Source: Planctomycetota bacterium (lineage in GTDB: Bacteria > Planctomycetota > UBA1135 > UBA2386). From it: DNA of 31,862 nucleotides. This document shows, piece by piece, positions 7,554 through 15,700 of this stretch. A model generated the notes under the pieces. The model saw only the letters and a program-made list of their open reading frames with translations, had not been told where the DNA came from and did not search any database. Both the position numbers and the translations under genes were made by a program. The number at the start of each line of letters is the position of its first letter. Within the stretch, counting starts at the first letter, position 1. The stretch is from NCBI GenBank assembly GCA_016793305.1, contig JAEUHU010000225.1:1-31862 (forward strand). Reading direction: 5' to 3'.

Positions 7554-8699
7554 ATGTCCTCAGCCCCAACCCACCGCTCGCGCTGCTACCGCTGCTTGCG
7601 GCCCACGGATTCGTGCTACTGCGCCGACTTGCCGTCGGTGCCGACTCGCACCAGGGTGGTCATCCTTCAGCACCCGCACGAGCGGACCCATCCGTTCGGC
7701 ACGGCACGCCTGGCTCGACTCTGCCTGCCGTCTGCGAGCGTGCATGTGCCGTGGGCCGGCTTCACCGGCACGTTGGAGGAACGGGTCGACGTGCCAGCCG
7801 ATGCTGCCGTGCTCTACCCACACCCCGACGCACCGCTGCTCGACGATCTGCCGGCCGCCGAGCGTCCGTCGACACTGATCGCGATCGACGGCACCTGGGC
7901 GCATGCGAAGCGCCTCTACAAGGAGAACGGTTGGCTTGCCGCCCATCGTCACGTACGGCTCGACCCGGCGTCGCCGAGCCGCTACCGCATCCGCAAGGAA
8001 CCGCGACCGGACTTCGTCTCGACGCTCGAGGCGATCATCGAGGCCCTGCGCATCCTCGAGCCGGACACACCCGACCTCGACGCACCACTGCTGGCGTTCG
8101 ATCGAATGATCGACCAGCAGATCGCACGGGCCAACCAGGTGCAGCGCTTCGGCCGGCACAAGCACGCCCGGCAGCGGCCGTTCCGCGCGTTGTCGCCCCT
8201 GCTCGGCGATCCGCGACTCTGCGTGGTCTATGCCGAATCGGCGCTGCCCGGTGGCGACCCAGCCGCAGAGCGAGCTCTCGTGCAGTGGGTTGCCGCCCGG
8301 CTGGACGGAAGCAGTTTCGAGGCTCTGCTCGCGCCTGGCGCGATCCCGCCGTTGCCGCAACACCTGGCCCACATGGGCTTGCTCCCCACTGACTTCGCCG
8401 ATGCGGAGCCGCTCGAGCACGCGGCCGCGCGCTTTCGCGCCTGGCTCGGCGCGGGCGCGCCCATTGCCACCTGGACGAGGACGACCCTGGACTGGGGCCG
8501 GGCGATGCTGCCAGCGGCGAGCAGCACCCTCAGCTTGAAGACGAACTACTGCAACGTGCGCAACCGCCGCGCCGGATTCCTCGAGGACGTGCTGACGGGC
8601 GAGGGCCTGGTGCCATTCCCGACGTCGTGCCGGGGCCGCGCCGAGACGCGCCTCGGCAATGCCGTCGCAATCGCTCGCTGGCTCGCGAGGGTTCCTTAG
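7554..8699 (+). CDS. DTW-domain protein (tRNA acp3U synthase family) with C-terminal extension
   Basis: DTW-domain enzymes (TapT/TuaA type) transfer the aminocarboxypropyl group of SAM to uridine in tRNA. The N-terminus has the zinc-like cluster RCYRCLRPTDSCYC (Cys11, 14, 21, 23), then VVILQHPHERTHPFGTARL and the signature IAIDGTWAHAKRLY with the D-x-T-W core at residues 112-115. FRIRKEP-like sequence (RYRIRKEPRPDFVSTLEA) completes the domain by about residue 200. The remaining 180 residues are extra: VVYAESALPGGD…LVQWVAARL and LKTNYCN…GRAETRLGNA form an unrecognised domain, perhaps RNase-H-like. The whole protein is well over the usual family length of 200-250 residues. AGAAGGGG precedes the ATG. 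It stands alone between palindromic elements. Confidence 0.85.
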   Translation: MSSAPTHRSRCYRCLRPTDSCYCADLPSVPTRTRVVILQHPHERTHPFGTARLARLCLPSASVHVPWAGFTGTLEERVDVPADAAVLYPHPDAPLLDDLPAAERPSTLIAIDGTWAHAKRLYKENGWLAAHRHVRLDPASPSRYRIRKEPRPDFVSTLEAIIEALRILEPDTPDLDAPLLAFDRMIDQQIARANQVQRFGRHKHARQRPFRALSPLLGDPRLCVVYAESALPGGDPAAERALVQWVAARLDGSSFEALLAPGAIPPLPQHLAHMGLLPTDFADAEPLEHAAARFRAWLGAGAPIATWTRTTLDWGRAMLPAASSTLSLKTNYCNVRNRRAGFLEDVLTGEGLVPFPTSCRGRAETRLGNAVAIARWLARVP

Positions 8700-8839
8700 A
8701 GGCTAGGCATCGCCCGAGCGACGGGCAGGCGCAAGCAACCGCGGCCATCGCAGAGGCAACGCGCATGGCAGGCCGCACGTTCGGCGCGCTCGCCTCCGCA
8801 CTCGCCGACTTGATCCACCAGTTCCAAACAGGACGAAAC

Positions 8840-8859
8840 TGATCCAACCGATGTTGGTG
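8840..8859. repeat. Left terminal inverted repeat of the IS1-like element
   Basis: The 20-nt end reads TGATCCAACCGATGTTGGTG. It differs by one base (position 12) from the left arm of mini-element A. It lies about 45 bases beyond the transposase stop codon. Confidence 0.8.
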
Positions 8860-8902
8860 AACACCGCCTTCTCCAGGGTTCCACGAGCCTCAGGCAGTCG
8901 AC

Positions 8903-9949
8903 CTACGCCGGAGCGCTGACCCGGCGCGACCCGTCGAGACTCAACGGGTGGATGCTGAGCTGACCCCAGTCCTGGCGCCAGCCGAGGGCTGCGGGGAAGG
9001 TCAGGTTGCGCGATACGAGTCTCAATCGAACAGCTGGACTGTCGCCCTCCTTGTCGCGGTTGAAACGAAACCGGATGTAGTTCCGGTAGACGATGAACAG
9101 GTTCATGTGCAGCCGCAGGCAGCGGCGCTCCTTGGTCACGAGCCACGACTGCCTCCGCAGCCGACCGAGGTTGTCGCGCGTCATCGCCAGCGTCGTGTTG
9201 ATCGGGAACAGCGGATTGAACGTGCCCCTGGCCACCCGGCTCGAAGTGGTCTGATGATCCACGCGGTCTCCGAAGACCTCGCGGGACAGCGTGCCATAGC
9301 TCGACTTCTCGTCGGTCAGCAGGCCAAGGCTGGCACCGCCGAGCCGGCGGTCGAGCTGCTTCAAGACCTCGGCCACGCACGCACGGCTCTCGTCGGAGCG
9401 CGGCCCGGAGGCAGCTTCTTCGGCATCCTGCCAAGCGCGCCGATCCGTGCCCTCCGCCGCCAGGCGACGCGTCGATCCGACCGCCGTCGCGACCACGAAC
9501 CAGTTCTCGCGTTCGATGACGATCGGCATCGTCAGCGTCCGGATCGAGGCCTTCTCGTAGGTCTCTTCCTCGTCGAGCACGTAGGTGCGACCCTCCGGCA
9601 ACTTCGCGCTCAGGTTGTCGTGCAAGGCGCCGGCGTGCTGCGCGAACTTGCGCGCCTTGTACTGAAGCGCGGAGTTGCCCATCTCGACGGTGCGCGCCGT
9701 CTGCCGGAAGCCGACTCCGCTGGTCAACAGCTGGAGCGCGCGCACGTTCACCTCTGGCCGACGGTCGTGGTAGTCGAGACGGAACGCCTGGATCGAAAAC
9801 GTCGAGCGACAGAACCGGCAGCGGAAGCGCTGCAACGGCTGGTCGCGGCACTTCGGCTGGTAGAAGCCGTAGTGAATGCAGAACCCGGGCTCAGGCTCGC
9901 GGTGTTGCGAGCACATGGGCCGCGGGCAGAACGGGGGTACGAATGCCAT
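8903..9949 (-). CDS. IS1-like transposase with substituted third catalytic position
   Basis: The 348-residue product starts with a zinc-ribbon-like region (CPRPMC, later CRFCRSTFS), as in IS1 InsA-type and IS1595-type proteins. A helix-turn-helix-like stretch follows (VRALQLLTSGVGFRQTARTV). VLDEEETYE and LLTDEKSSYGTL fit the first and second acidic positions of a DDE domain. The C-terminal block INTTLAMTRDNLGRLRRQSW, then LHMNLFIVYRNYIR, aligns well with the IS1 block IERHNL..R..LARL.RK. IS1 has its catalytic glutamate after the isoleucine; this protein has asparagine. It may be inactive, or its family may use another residue. The ATG at 9949 has GAGGAG at a good distance; a GTG at 9970 is less likely. 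Stop is TAG. Confidence 0.75.
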   Translation of the reverse strand: MAFVPPFCPRPMCSQHREPEPGFCIHYGFYQPKCRDQPLQRFRCRFCRSTFSIQAFRLDYHDRRPEVNVRALQLLTSGVGFRQTARTVEMGNSALQYKARKFAQHAGALHDNLSAKLPEGRTYVLDEEETYEKASIRTLTMPIVIERENWFVVATAVGSTRRLAAEGTDRRAWQDAEEAASGPRSDESRACVAEVLKQLDRRLGGASLGLLTDEKSSYGTLSREVFGDRVDHQTTSSRVARGTFNPLFPINTTLAMTRDNLGRLRRQSWLVTKERRCLRLHMNLFIVYRNYIRFRFNRDKEGDSPAVRLRLVSRNLTFPAALGWRQDWGQLSIHPLSLDGSRRVSAPA

Positions 9950-10040
9950 GCGGACTCTCCTCGGCCGCACGAACGGTGCGCGCCGACCGCAATGTGCATG
10001 GACCCCGCCAGCGGTCGCAGATTTCTTGCGGGTCGGCCGC

Positions 10041-10060
10041 CGACAACACCCGTTGGATCA
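10041..10060. repeat. Right terminal inverted repeat of the IS1-like element
   Basis: Read on the minus strand, the end is TGATCCAACGGGTGTTGTCG. Its first three bases are the stop codon of the TerB-like gene at 10058-10381. The outer flank (GTCCCGG) resembles the flank of mini-element B (GTCCAGG). Confidence 0.8.
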
Positions 10061-10381
10061 GTCCCGGAGGAGGTCCCGGAAGAGGGCTAGCGAGTCGCGT
10101 TCGGCGGGTACCACGCGACCATCGGCCTTGGCGACGAGCTCGGCTGCCTGCAGGAACATCTGGCGATGGGCGACGGGGACGGTGGCCGGATCGACCTCGT
10201 CGATGTTCGGCGGGACCCGCAGCCACTGCTCGACCTGCTGCGCTTCGGGTTCGGTCAGCGCGAGGCGCCCGGCGATGCGCATCACGAGGTCGCGTTCCTG
10301 CTGGGCGACCTTGAGGTCGGTCCACACGAACGAGCAGACGAACCGCATCAGGTTCATGCGCTCCGTGGCGTTCATCTTCAT
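10058..10381 (-). CDS. TerB-family (tellurite-resistance-like) small helical protein
   Basis: The 107-residue protein is all-helical in appearance and matches the TerB-like pattern. It has an N-terminal helix with FVWTDLKVAQQERDLVMRIAGRL, then LTEPEAQQVEQWL. The second repeat-like half is FLQAAELVAKADGRVVPAERDSLALF, whose ADGxxxxxE motif is the family's metal-binding-type signature. TerB domains occur in tellurite/stress-response modules and as stand-alone proteins with no settled biochemical role. The ATG at 10381 is followed by another at 10375. The TGA stop is the terminal TGA of the IS1-like element, so the last residues may have been altered by insertion. It diverges from the lipoprotein gene at 10495, 113 bp away. 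Confidence 0.7.
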   Translation of the reverse strand: MKMNATERMNLMRFVCSFVWTDLKVAQQERDLVMRIAGRLALTEPEAQQVEQWLRVPPNIDEVDPATVPVAHRQMFLQAAELVAKADGRVVPAERDSLALFRDLLRD

Positions 10382-10494
10382 GCGGGCAGTGGACCGCCGA
10401 ACGGGGCTGGGCGCCAGGACGGAGTCCCGACCCGCGGATCTGCGGCGAAGGGAGCATTGCCGGCACCACCGGCTCGCCCCACAATGCCGCGGTC

Positions 10495-10773
10495 ATGAAG
10501 AACCTCCTCACCGCCCTCGTCGTCTCCGTCTCCCTGTTCGCATTCGCCGGCTGCGCCTCGCAGTCGAAGGTCGCCGGCCCGAACGGCGCATGCTGCAACA
10601 TGTGCCCGGTGTCGGGCGAGGCCCTGCCCGCGGACTGCAAGGTCGCCGACTACAACGGCACCAAGGTCGGCTTCTGCTGCGACAAGTGCGAGACCAAGTG
10701 GAACGGCATGACCGACGCCCAGAAGAAGGAGAAGTTCGACGCCTGCTGCGCTAAGTGCTGCGACACGAAGTGA
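10495..10773 (+). CDS. Cysteine-rich lipoprotein with a YHS-like metal-binding domain
   Basis: The 92-residue precursor has a lipoprotein signal peptide ending in the lipobox FAGC, so Cys20 would be lipidated. The rest holds eleven more cysteines (33, 34, 37, 48, 61, 62, 65, 84, 85, 88, 89). CPVSGEALPADCKVADYNG followed by KVGFCCDKCETKW matches the YHS/TRASH pattern of short treble-clef-like domains that bind copper, zinc or other soft metals. A C-terminal tail DACCAKCCDTK adds two more CC pairs. A role in metal capture or sensing at the membrane is inference. No clear ribosome binding site precedes the ATG. A strong intrinsic terminator at 10800-10839 makes this a single-gene transcription unit. 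Confidence 0.85.
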   Translation: MKNLLTALVVSVSLFAFAGCASQSKVAGPNGACCNMCPVSGEALPADCKVADYNGTKVGFCCDKCETKWNGMTDAQKKEKFDACCAKCCDTK

Positions 10774-10799
10774 TCCGGGACTTCCCGGCCCACGCAATT

Positions 10800-10839
10800 C
10801 CGGCGCGCTCGGCGATCCCGAGCGCGCCGGTGTCGTTTT
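10800..10839 (+). terminator. Rho-independent terminator
   Basis: A 13-bp perfect stem (10800-10812 and 10818-10830) with a 5-nt loop is followed by TGTCGTTTT. It lies 27 bases past the stop codon of the cysteine-rich lipoprotein. It is the clearest intrinsic terminator in the window. Confidence 0.85.
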
Positions 10840-10864
10840 CGAGGGACGTCGTTCCCCTTCTGGC

Positions 10865-11224
10865 ATGACGACCCTCCACACATCCTTGCCCGTCCTGTCC
10901 CTGTTGCTGGCCACCGCCCTGCCGGCCCAGCAGTGCTTCGACTTCGGTTCGCGGCCGGTCCCGCAGCAGTGGGAAGCGAGCCCGTTCCTGCTCGGCTGCC
11001 CTGCCGCACGGACCTGGCCGATGTGGCACCTGCTGACGCCGGCCCACGACGAGCCCGCCCCGCACGACGGCTACGCGCCAGGCGACGCGCACGCCCGACC
11101 GCGCCTGCTGATCCACTACCGCTGCACCGGCTGGCTGCTGCTGCCGGTGCTGCCCGACTCCGTGCGCTGCAGCGGCTACGTGATCCACCAGCCCGAGCAT
11201 CCTTGCACGCCGCTCATCCCTTGA
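10865..11224 (+). CDS. Small secreted protein of unknown function
   Basis: The 119-residue frame has a signal peptide (LPVLSLLLATALPAQ) with probable cleavage after AQ, the ending seen in several other secreted proteins here. The mature part of about 95 residues is rich in Pro, His and Trp, with four cysteines (QCFDF, LGCPA, YRCTG, VRCSG; a fifth in HPCTP) that could form disulfides in an oxidising compartment. No family is recognised. It lies directly after a terminator, so it should have its own promoter, but no ribosome binding site is apparent. Its last 11 bases overlap the 3' end of the convergent symporter gene. Codon use is like the neighbours, which supports a real gene. Confidence 0.6.
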   Translation: MTTLHTSLPVLSLLLATALPAQQCFDFGSRPVPQQWEASPFLLGCPAARTWPMWHLLTPAHDEPAPHDGYAPGDAHARPRLLIHYRCTGWLLLPVLPDSVRCSGYVIHQPEHPCTPLIP

Positions 11225-12674
11225 GCGTGTGCCCTTCGCGCCGCGCGATCCACAGGCTGCACACCAGGTCGCTGGTGACGTTCGGGATCGTGCGCGTCAT
11301 GTCGACCAGCCGGTCGACGCCGAGGATCAGCGCCAGCAGCTCGGCCGGCACGCCGACCTGGGTCAGCACCACCGCCAGCAGCGGCAGAGAGCCACCCGGC
11401 ACACCCGCCGCACCGATCGCCGTCAGCACCGCCATGCCGACCACCAGGAACTGCTGTGCCAGCGTCAGCTCGGCGCCGTAGACCTGCGCCAGGAACAGGA
11501 TCGACACGCCTTCGAACAGCGCCGTGCCGTTCATGTTCATCGTGGCGCCGAGCGGCATCACGAAGCCGGCGATCTCCTTCGGCACGCCGAATTCGTCGGT
11601 CGCGGTGCGGATCGTGGTCGGCATCGTCGCGTTCGACGACGAGGTCGAGAACGCGGTTACGATCAGGGTGCGCACGCCCCGGTAGAAGCGACCCGGCGCG
11701 ATGCCCGCGAACACCCGGGCCAGCAGCGTGATGACGACGAGTTGGTAGAAGACGAGCCCGCCCATCGCCGTGGCGAAGTAGAGGCCGACCAGCTTCATCA
11801 CGTCGATGCCGAGCTTGGCCGTGGCGTGGAAGATCAGGCAGGCGACGCCGTACGGCGCCAGCTCCATCACCCAGCCGAGCACACGCACGCACAGCTCGTA
11901 GACGCCTTCGAGCAGTTCGCGCAGCGCCCGCGTGCGTTCGGGCGCGGTGCGGATCGACGCCGCGCCGAGGATCAGCGCGAAGAAGATCAGCCCGAGCACC
12001 TTGCCGTTGTCGGCGGCCGCACCGATCACGTTGCGCGGCACGATGTCGACCAGCATGTGGACCCAGCCCTTCTTCGGGGCCGCGGCGGCCTTCTCCTGCT
12101 TCGCCTGAAGGAACGCATCGCGCACCTGCTGTCTCCTCGCCGCATCGACGGCCGCGCCAGGCGGCAGCTGCTCGATCAACTTCAGCGCGTCGTCGACCGA
12201 GAGAGCGCTCGCCGCCACATCCACCGCGCCGGTCTTCGCCGCAGCCTCGGCGCGGAACTCGCGCATGATGCGCTCCCGCACCGCTGGTGACACGGCTTCC
12301 CCGGGCCGGAACACGGAGACCATGACGATGCCGAGCAGCACCGCGGCCGTGGTCGTCGCCAGGAACCACAGCAGCGTGCGCCCGCCGAGGTTGCCGAGCT
12401 TCTGCACGCTGCCGAGGCCTGCGACACCGAGGAACAGCGAGCTGAACACGATCGGCACGACCACCATGAACAGCAGACTGAGGAACAGGTCGCCGAGCGG
12501 CTTCACCACGTCGTCGGCCCAATGTTCGAGCGTCAGGTAGGCGTCCGACTTGGCGCCGCCGAGCGGCGGCGCGTAGAGCAGGTTCAGCGTCACGCCGACG
12601 CCGGCCCCGACCAGCAGGCCGAGGAGGATCTTGGTCGGCAGCGACAGGCCGCGGGACGAGGGCGCAGAGCTCAT
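11214..12674 (-). CDS. Dicarboxylate/amino-acid:cation symporter (DAACS family)
   Basis: The 486-residue inner-membrane protein takes up C4-dicarboxylates or acidic/neutral amino acids with Na+ or H+. It shows the family's N-terminal helices (LFLSLLFMVVVPIVFSSLFLG). The serine-rich hairpin loop FSTSSSNATMPTT sits near residue 340, the unwound TM7 motif is at residues 380-384, and the TM8 block DRLVDMTRTIPNVTSD carries the substrate-binding Arg/Asn/Asp positions. The TM7 motif reads NMNGT where the family usually has NMDGT; in GltPh the aspartate (D312) belongs to a sodium site, so cation coupling may differ. An extra hydrophilic segment at about residues 130-205 (VRERIMREF… to PKKGWVHML) is longer than in GltP. 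The ATG at 12674 gives a normal N-terminus. Confidence 0.9.
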   Translation of the reverse strand: MSSAPSSRGLSLPTKILLGLLVGAGVGVTLNLLYAPPLGGAKSDAYLTLEHWADDVVKPLGDLFLSLLFMVVVPIVFSSLFLGVAGLGSVQKLGNLGGRTLLWFLATTTAAVLLGIVMVSVFRPGEAVSPAVRERIMREFRAEAAAKTGAVDVAASALSVDDALKLIEQLPPGAAVDAARRQQVRDAFLQAKQEKAAAAPKKGWVHMLVDIVPRNVIGAAADNGKVLGLIFFALILGAASIRTAPERTRALRELLEGVYELCVRVLGWVMELAPYGVACLIFHATAKLGIDVMKLVGLYFATAMGGLVFYQLVVITLLARVFAGIAPGRFYRGVRTLIVTAFSTSSSNATMPTTIRTATDEFGVPKEIAGFVMPLGATMNMNGTALFEGVSILFLAQVYGAELTLAQQFLVVGMAVLTAIGAAGVPGGSLPLLAVVLTQVGVPAELLALILGVDRLVDMTRTIPNVTSDLVCSLWIARREGHTLKG

Positions 12675-12734
12675 GGCGCGGCGAAGCCTACCGAGCCCCG
12701 CCGCGTCGTTCGCCCTCGCTCCCGGCGAATCCCG

Positions 12735-15700
12735 TCACCGCACGCGCGCGACCACGCGGCTCTGGCCGGCCCCTTCGGGCTGCACCACGACCTGCGCGCC
12801 GATGCGCTCGGCGATGCCGTCGACGTGCGAGATGATCCCGACCTGGCAGCCGGCGGCCTGCAGGGCGTCGAGCGCGCCGAGCGCCTGTTCCAGCGACGCG
12901 GCGTCGAGCGTCCCGAAGCCCTCGTCGAGGAACAGGGTCTCCACCCGGGACCGCGGCGCGGCCAGGGTCGCGAGCGCCAGGGCCAACGCCAGCGACACCA
13001 GGAACGTCTCGCCACCCGACAGCGACATCAGGCTGCGGGTCGAACCACCGAGGTCGAGGTCGACGACGACGAAATCGAGTTCGCCACCGCGATTGCGCTG
13101 CAGCCGGTAGCGCCGCGCCAGTTCGGCGAGCCGGCGGTTCGCCTCGACCAGCAGCAGATCGAGCGTCAACCCCTGCGCGAACACCGCGAACGAGTCCCCG
13201 GTGCTGCTGCCGATCAGTTCGTCCAGCTGCAGCCAGACGCCTTGCGTGGCGCGAGCGGCCTCGAGCCGGGGCGCCAGTTCGGCGCGCTGGCGACGCACCA
13301 TGGTGTCTGCGAACAAGCGGCCCCGCAGTTCGTCGACCCGCGCCTCGATCGCCGCCGCACTCGCCCGCGCCTGCTGCACCGCCTGCTTCGCCTCCTCGAC
13401 GTCCATCGCCGGCCGCGCGTGCGCTTCGTGGCGCTGGCGCTCCTGGGCGATCACCTGCAAGGCCGAACGCGCCTGCGTCACCGCGTCCTCGAGCGCCCGC
13501 AGCTCCCGCGCCGCCCTCTCGATGCCGTCGGCACCGAGCCGCGCCGCGGCCTCGACGCTGGCCAGCTGCAACTCGTCGACCTCCATGGCCCGCAGCAGGT
13601 CGGCATGCGCACGCTGACGCTGGCTGCGCGCGGCGCCCGCGACGGCTGCCGCCTGCTGGTGCGCTGCCTCGGCGCCCTGCAGGGCCGCAGCGGCAGCCCG
13701 TCGCGTGACCAACTCGTCGGCCAGCGCCTGCAGCACCGCCACCCGATCGCCGGACTGTGTTCGACCGTCGCCGCGTTCGCCCGGCAGCCGCGCCAGGGCC
13801 ACAGCCCCGCCAGGAAGGGACTCGCAGGCCGGTTCGAGGGCTGCCGTGATCTCCCGCGCGCGCACGGCCGCAGCGGCGATCGCAGCCTCCGTCTGTTGCG
13901 CCTCGTGGCGTGCCCGCTCGTACGCCGCAGTTGCCTCGGCCAGCTGCTGCCGCCGTTCGTTCCCGACCCGCTCCGCGTCGCGGACGGCGTGCATGCACTT
14001 CTGCAGCTGCTGCAGTGCCGCGGTGGCCGCCGCTTCGTCGCGCTGGCACGCCGCCAGTTCTTCGGCGAACGCACGTGCCGACGTCTCGACCTGGATCCGA
14101 GCGGCAGCGAGGTCCGTCGCTGCTCCTCCGGCGCGCGCGAACGCCTGGCGGGCCGCTGCCAGCTCGGCCGCCGCAGCCGCGCGTTCCTCGTCGCAGCGCT
14201 GCCGATCGCGCTGCGCCGCGGCCAGATCGCTCGCCGCGCTGGCGAGCTGCGCCTGGGCCTTCTGCAGCACGCGCTCGGCCGCCGCGAGCGCCCGGACCGC
14301 GACCGCCAGCTCGCCGTCGTCGTGGTGCAGCGGGGCCGAATGCTCGGCCGAACCACACAGGGGGCACGGCACCCCGGGTGCCAGCTGCGCCGAGAACGCC
14401 GCCAGCGCCTGCTTCTGCCGATGGCCGTCGACCTGTTCGCGTCCACGCTGCACCGCGGCTTCGGCCGCCGCGAACGACGTCGCAGCGGCAGCGTGCTCGG
14501 TCGTGGCGCGCGCCAGCACGCCGTCGATCTCCTGGCTGCGCCCCATCGCCTGGTCGTGGCGCTGCGCGGCCCGCTGCCAGTCGGCGGCCCGCTGTTCGAT
14601 CCGGGCCTGCGTCGCACGCTGCGCCTCGACGAAGGCACGCCGCTCGGCCATCGGCACGTTCGCCCACACCGACGCGGCCGCCTCGGCGGCGGCGAGTTGC
14701 TGCTGGAGCGGCTGCAACGCGACCGTCGCCGCGCGCAGCTGCTCGCCGGCTCTGTCGACTGCGGCTTCGGCGGCCGATGCCGCGTGTCGCAGCCGCGGCA
14801 AGCGCTGGTGCAGCTCCGAGCACTCGTGGTCGAGCTGCTGGCTCTGGGCCAGCAACGGCCGCCATCGCACGAACTCGGCCAGCACCGGCGGCGGCTCCCC
14901 GACCGGCGGCACCGCGAACGTGCGCTCGAACGCCTGCGACCAGCGCTGCTCGGCCCGATCCATGGCACTCCGTCGTGCCGACAGCGCGGTGGCCGCTCGC
15001 TGCTCCGCCTCGTCGGCGCGCACCGCCTGTTCGTCGGCCTCCCGGGCCAGCTGCCAACGCGGCACCACCGCGAGTGCGCGCGACACCGCCTGCAACCACG
15101 CCTTGCGAGGCAGAGCTGCCTGGTCCGTTTCGCTTGCCGTGCGCAGCGCCACCACCGCCTCGCTCTCGCGCTGGCGATGGCCCGCCGCGATCTCGTGCCA
15201 GCGCACGTGCTCCAGGGCCAGGGCCGTGCCGAGCTCGGCCATGCGCAGCTCCTCGCCCAGGCGCAGCAGGTCGCGTTCGAGACCCTGCCGCTGCTCGTCG
15301 GGCAACACCTGCTGCGCGTCGATCTGCTGCTGCAGCTTCTCGACCTCGAGAAGGGCCACGCGCGCGCGCTCGTGCGCCGCCTTCGACAACCGACGGTAGA
15401 TCTCGGCGCCGGTCAGCGTCTCGAGCAGGCGTGCCCGTTCGTCCGCGGGCGCGCGCAGGAAGGCCGCGAAGTCGCCCTGCGCCAACAGCACCGAACGACA
15501 GAACTGCGCGAAGTCGAGCCCGAGCCGCTGCCGCACCGCCAGCAGCACGTCGCTGCGCCGGCCGGCGGCGACCACGGTGCCGCGGTCGCGATCGTGCAGC
15601 GACAGCTCCTGCTCCTGCACGCGGCCGTCGATGCGTCGCCGTGCCCGCCGCACGCTCCAGCGCGCGCGATAGCAGACCCCGTCGCGCCCGGTGAAGTCGA

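Larger units (their letters stand above)
8840..10060. mobile_element. IS1-like insertion element with terminal repeats shared with the mini-elements
   Basis: A single transposase-like gene is bounded by inverted ends. The left end is at 8840-8859 and the right end at 10041-10060; both begin TGATCCAAC, and 16 of 20 bases agree. The same ends, facing each other about 20 bp apart, make up the short palindromes at 3544, 4657 and 7444. I see no direct target duplication next to either end. The right end supplies the stop codon of the neighbouring TerB-like gene. The boundaries come from the terminal repeats, not from an empty-site comparison. Confidence 0.75.

Noticed and set aside
8627..8842. A 71-residue plus-strand frame after the DTW-domain gene
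   Set aside because: It overlaps the DTW gene in another frame, has no ribosome binding site or recognisable motif, and ends by chance on the element's TGA.
8903..9949. A RAYT (HUH) transposase as the REP partner
   Set aside because: The protein has no HUH motif or Y1 tyrosine context; it matches IS1-type DDE sequence instead.
8830..10070. Target-site duplication around the IS1-like element
   Set aside because: The 8-10 bases outside the two ends do not match each other, nor do those around the mini-elements.
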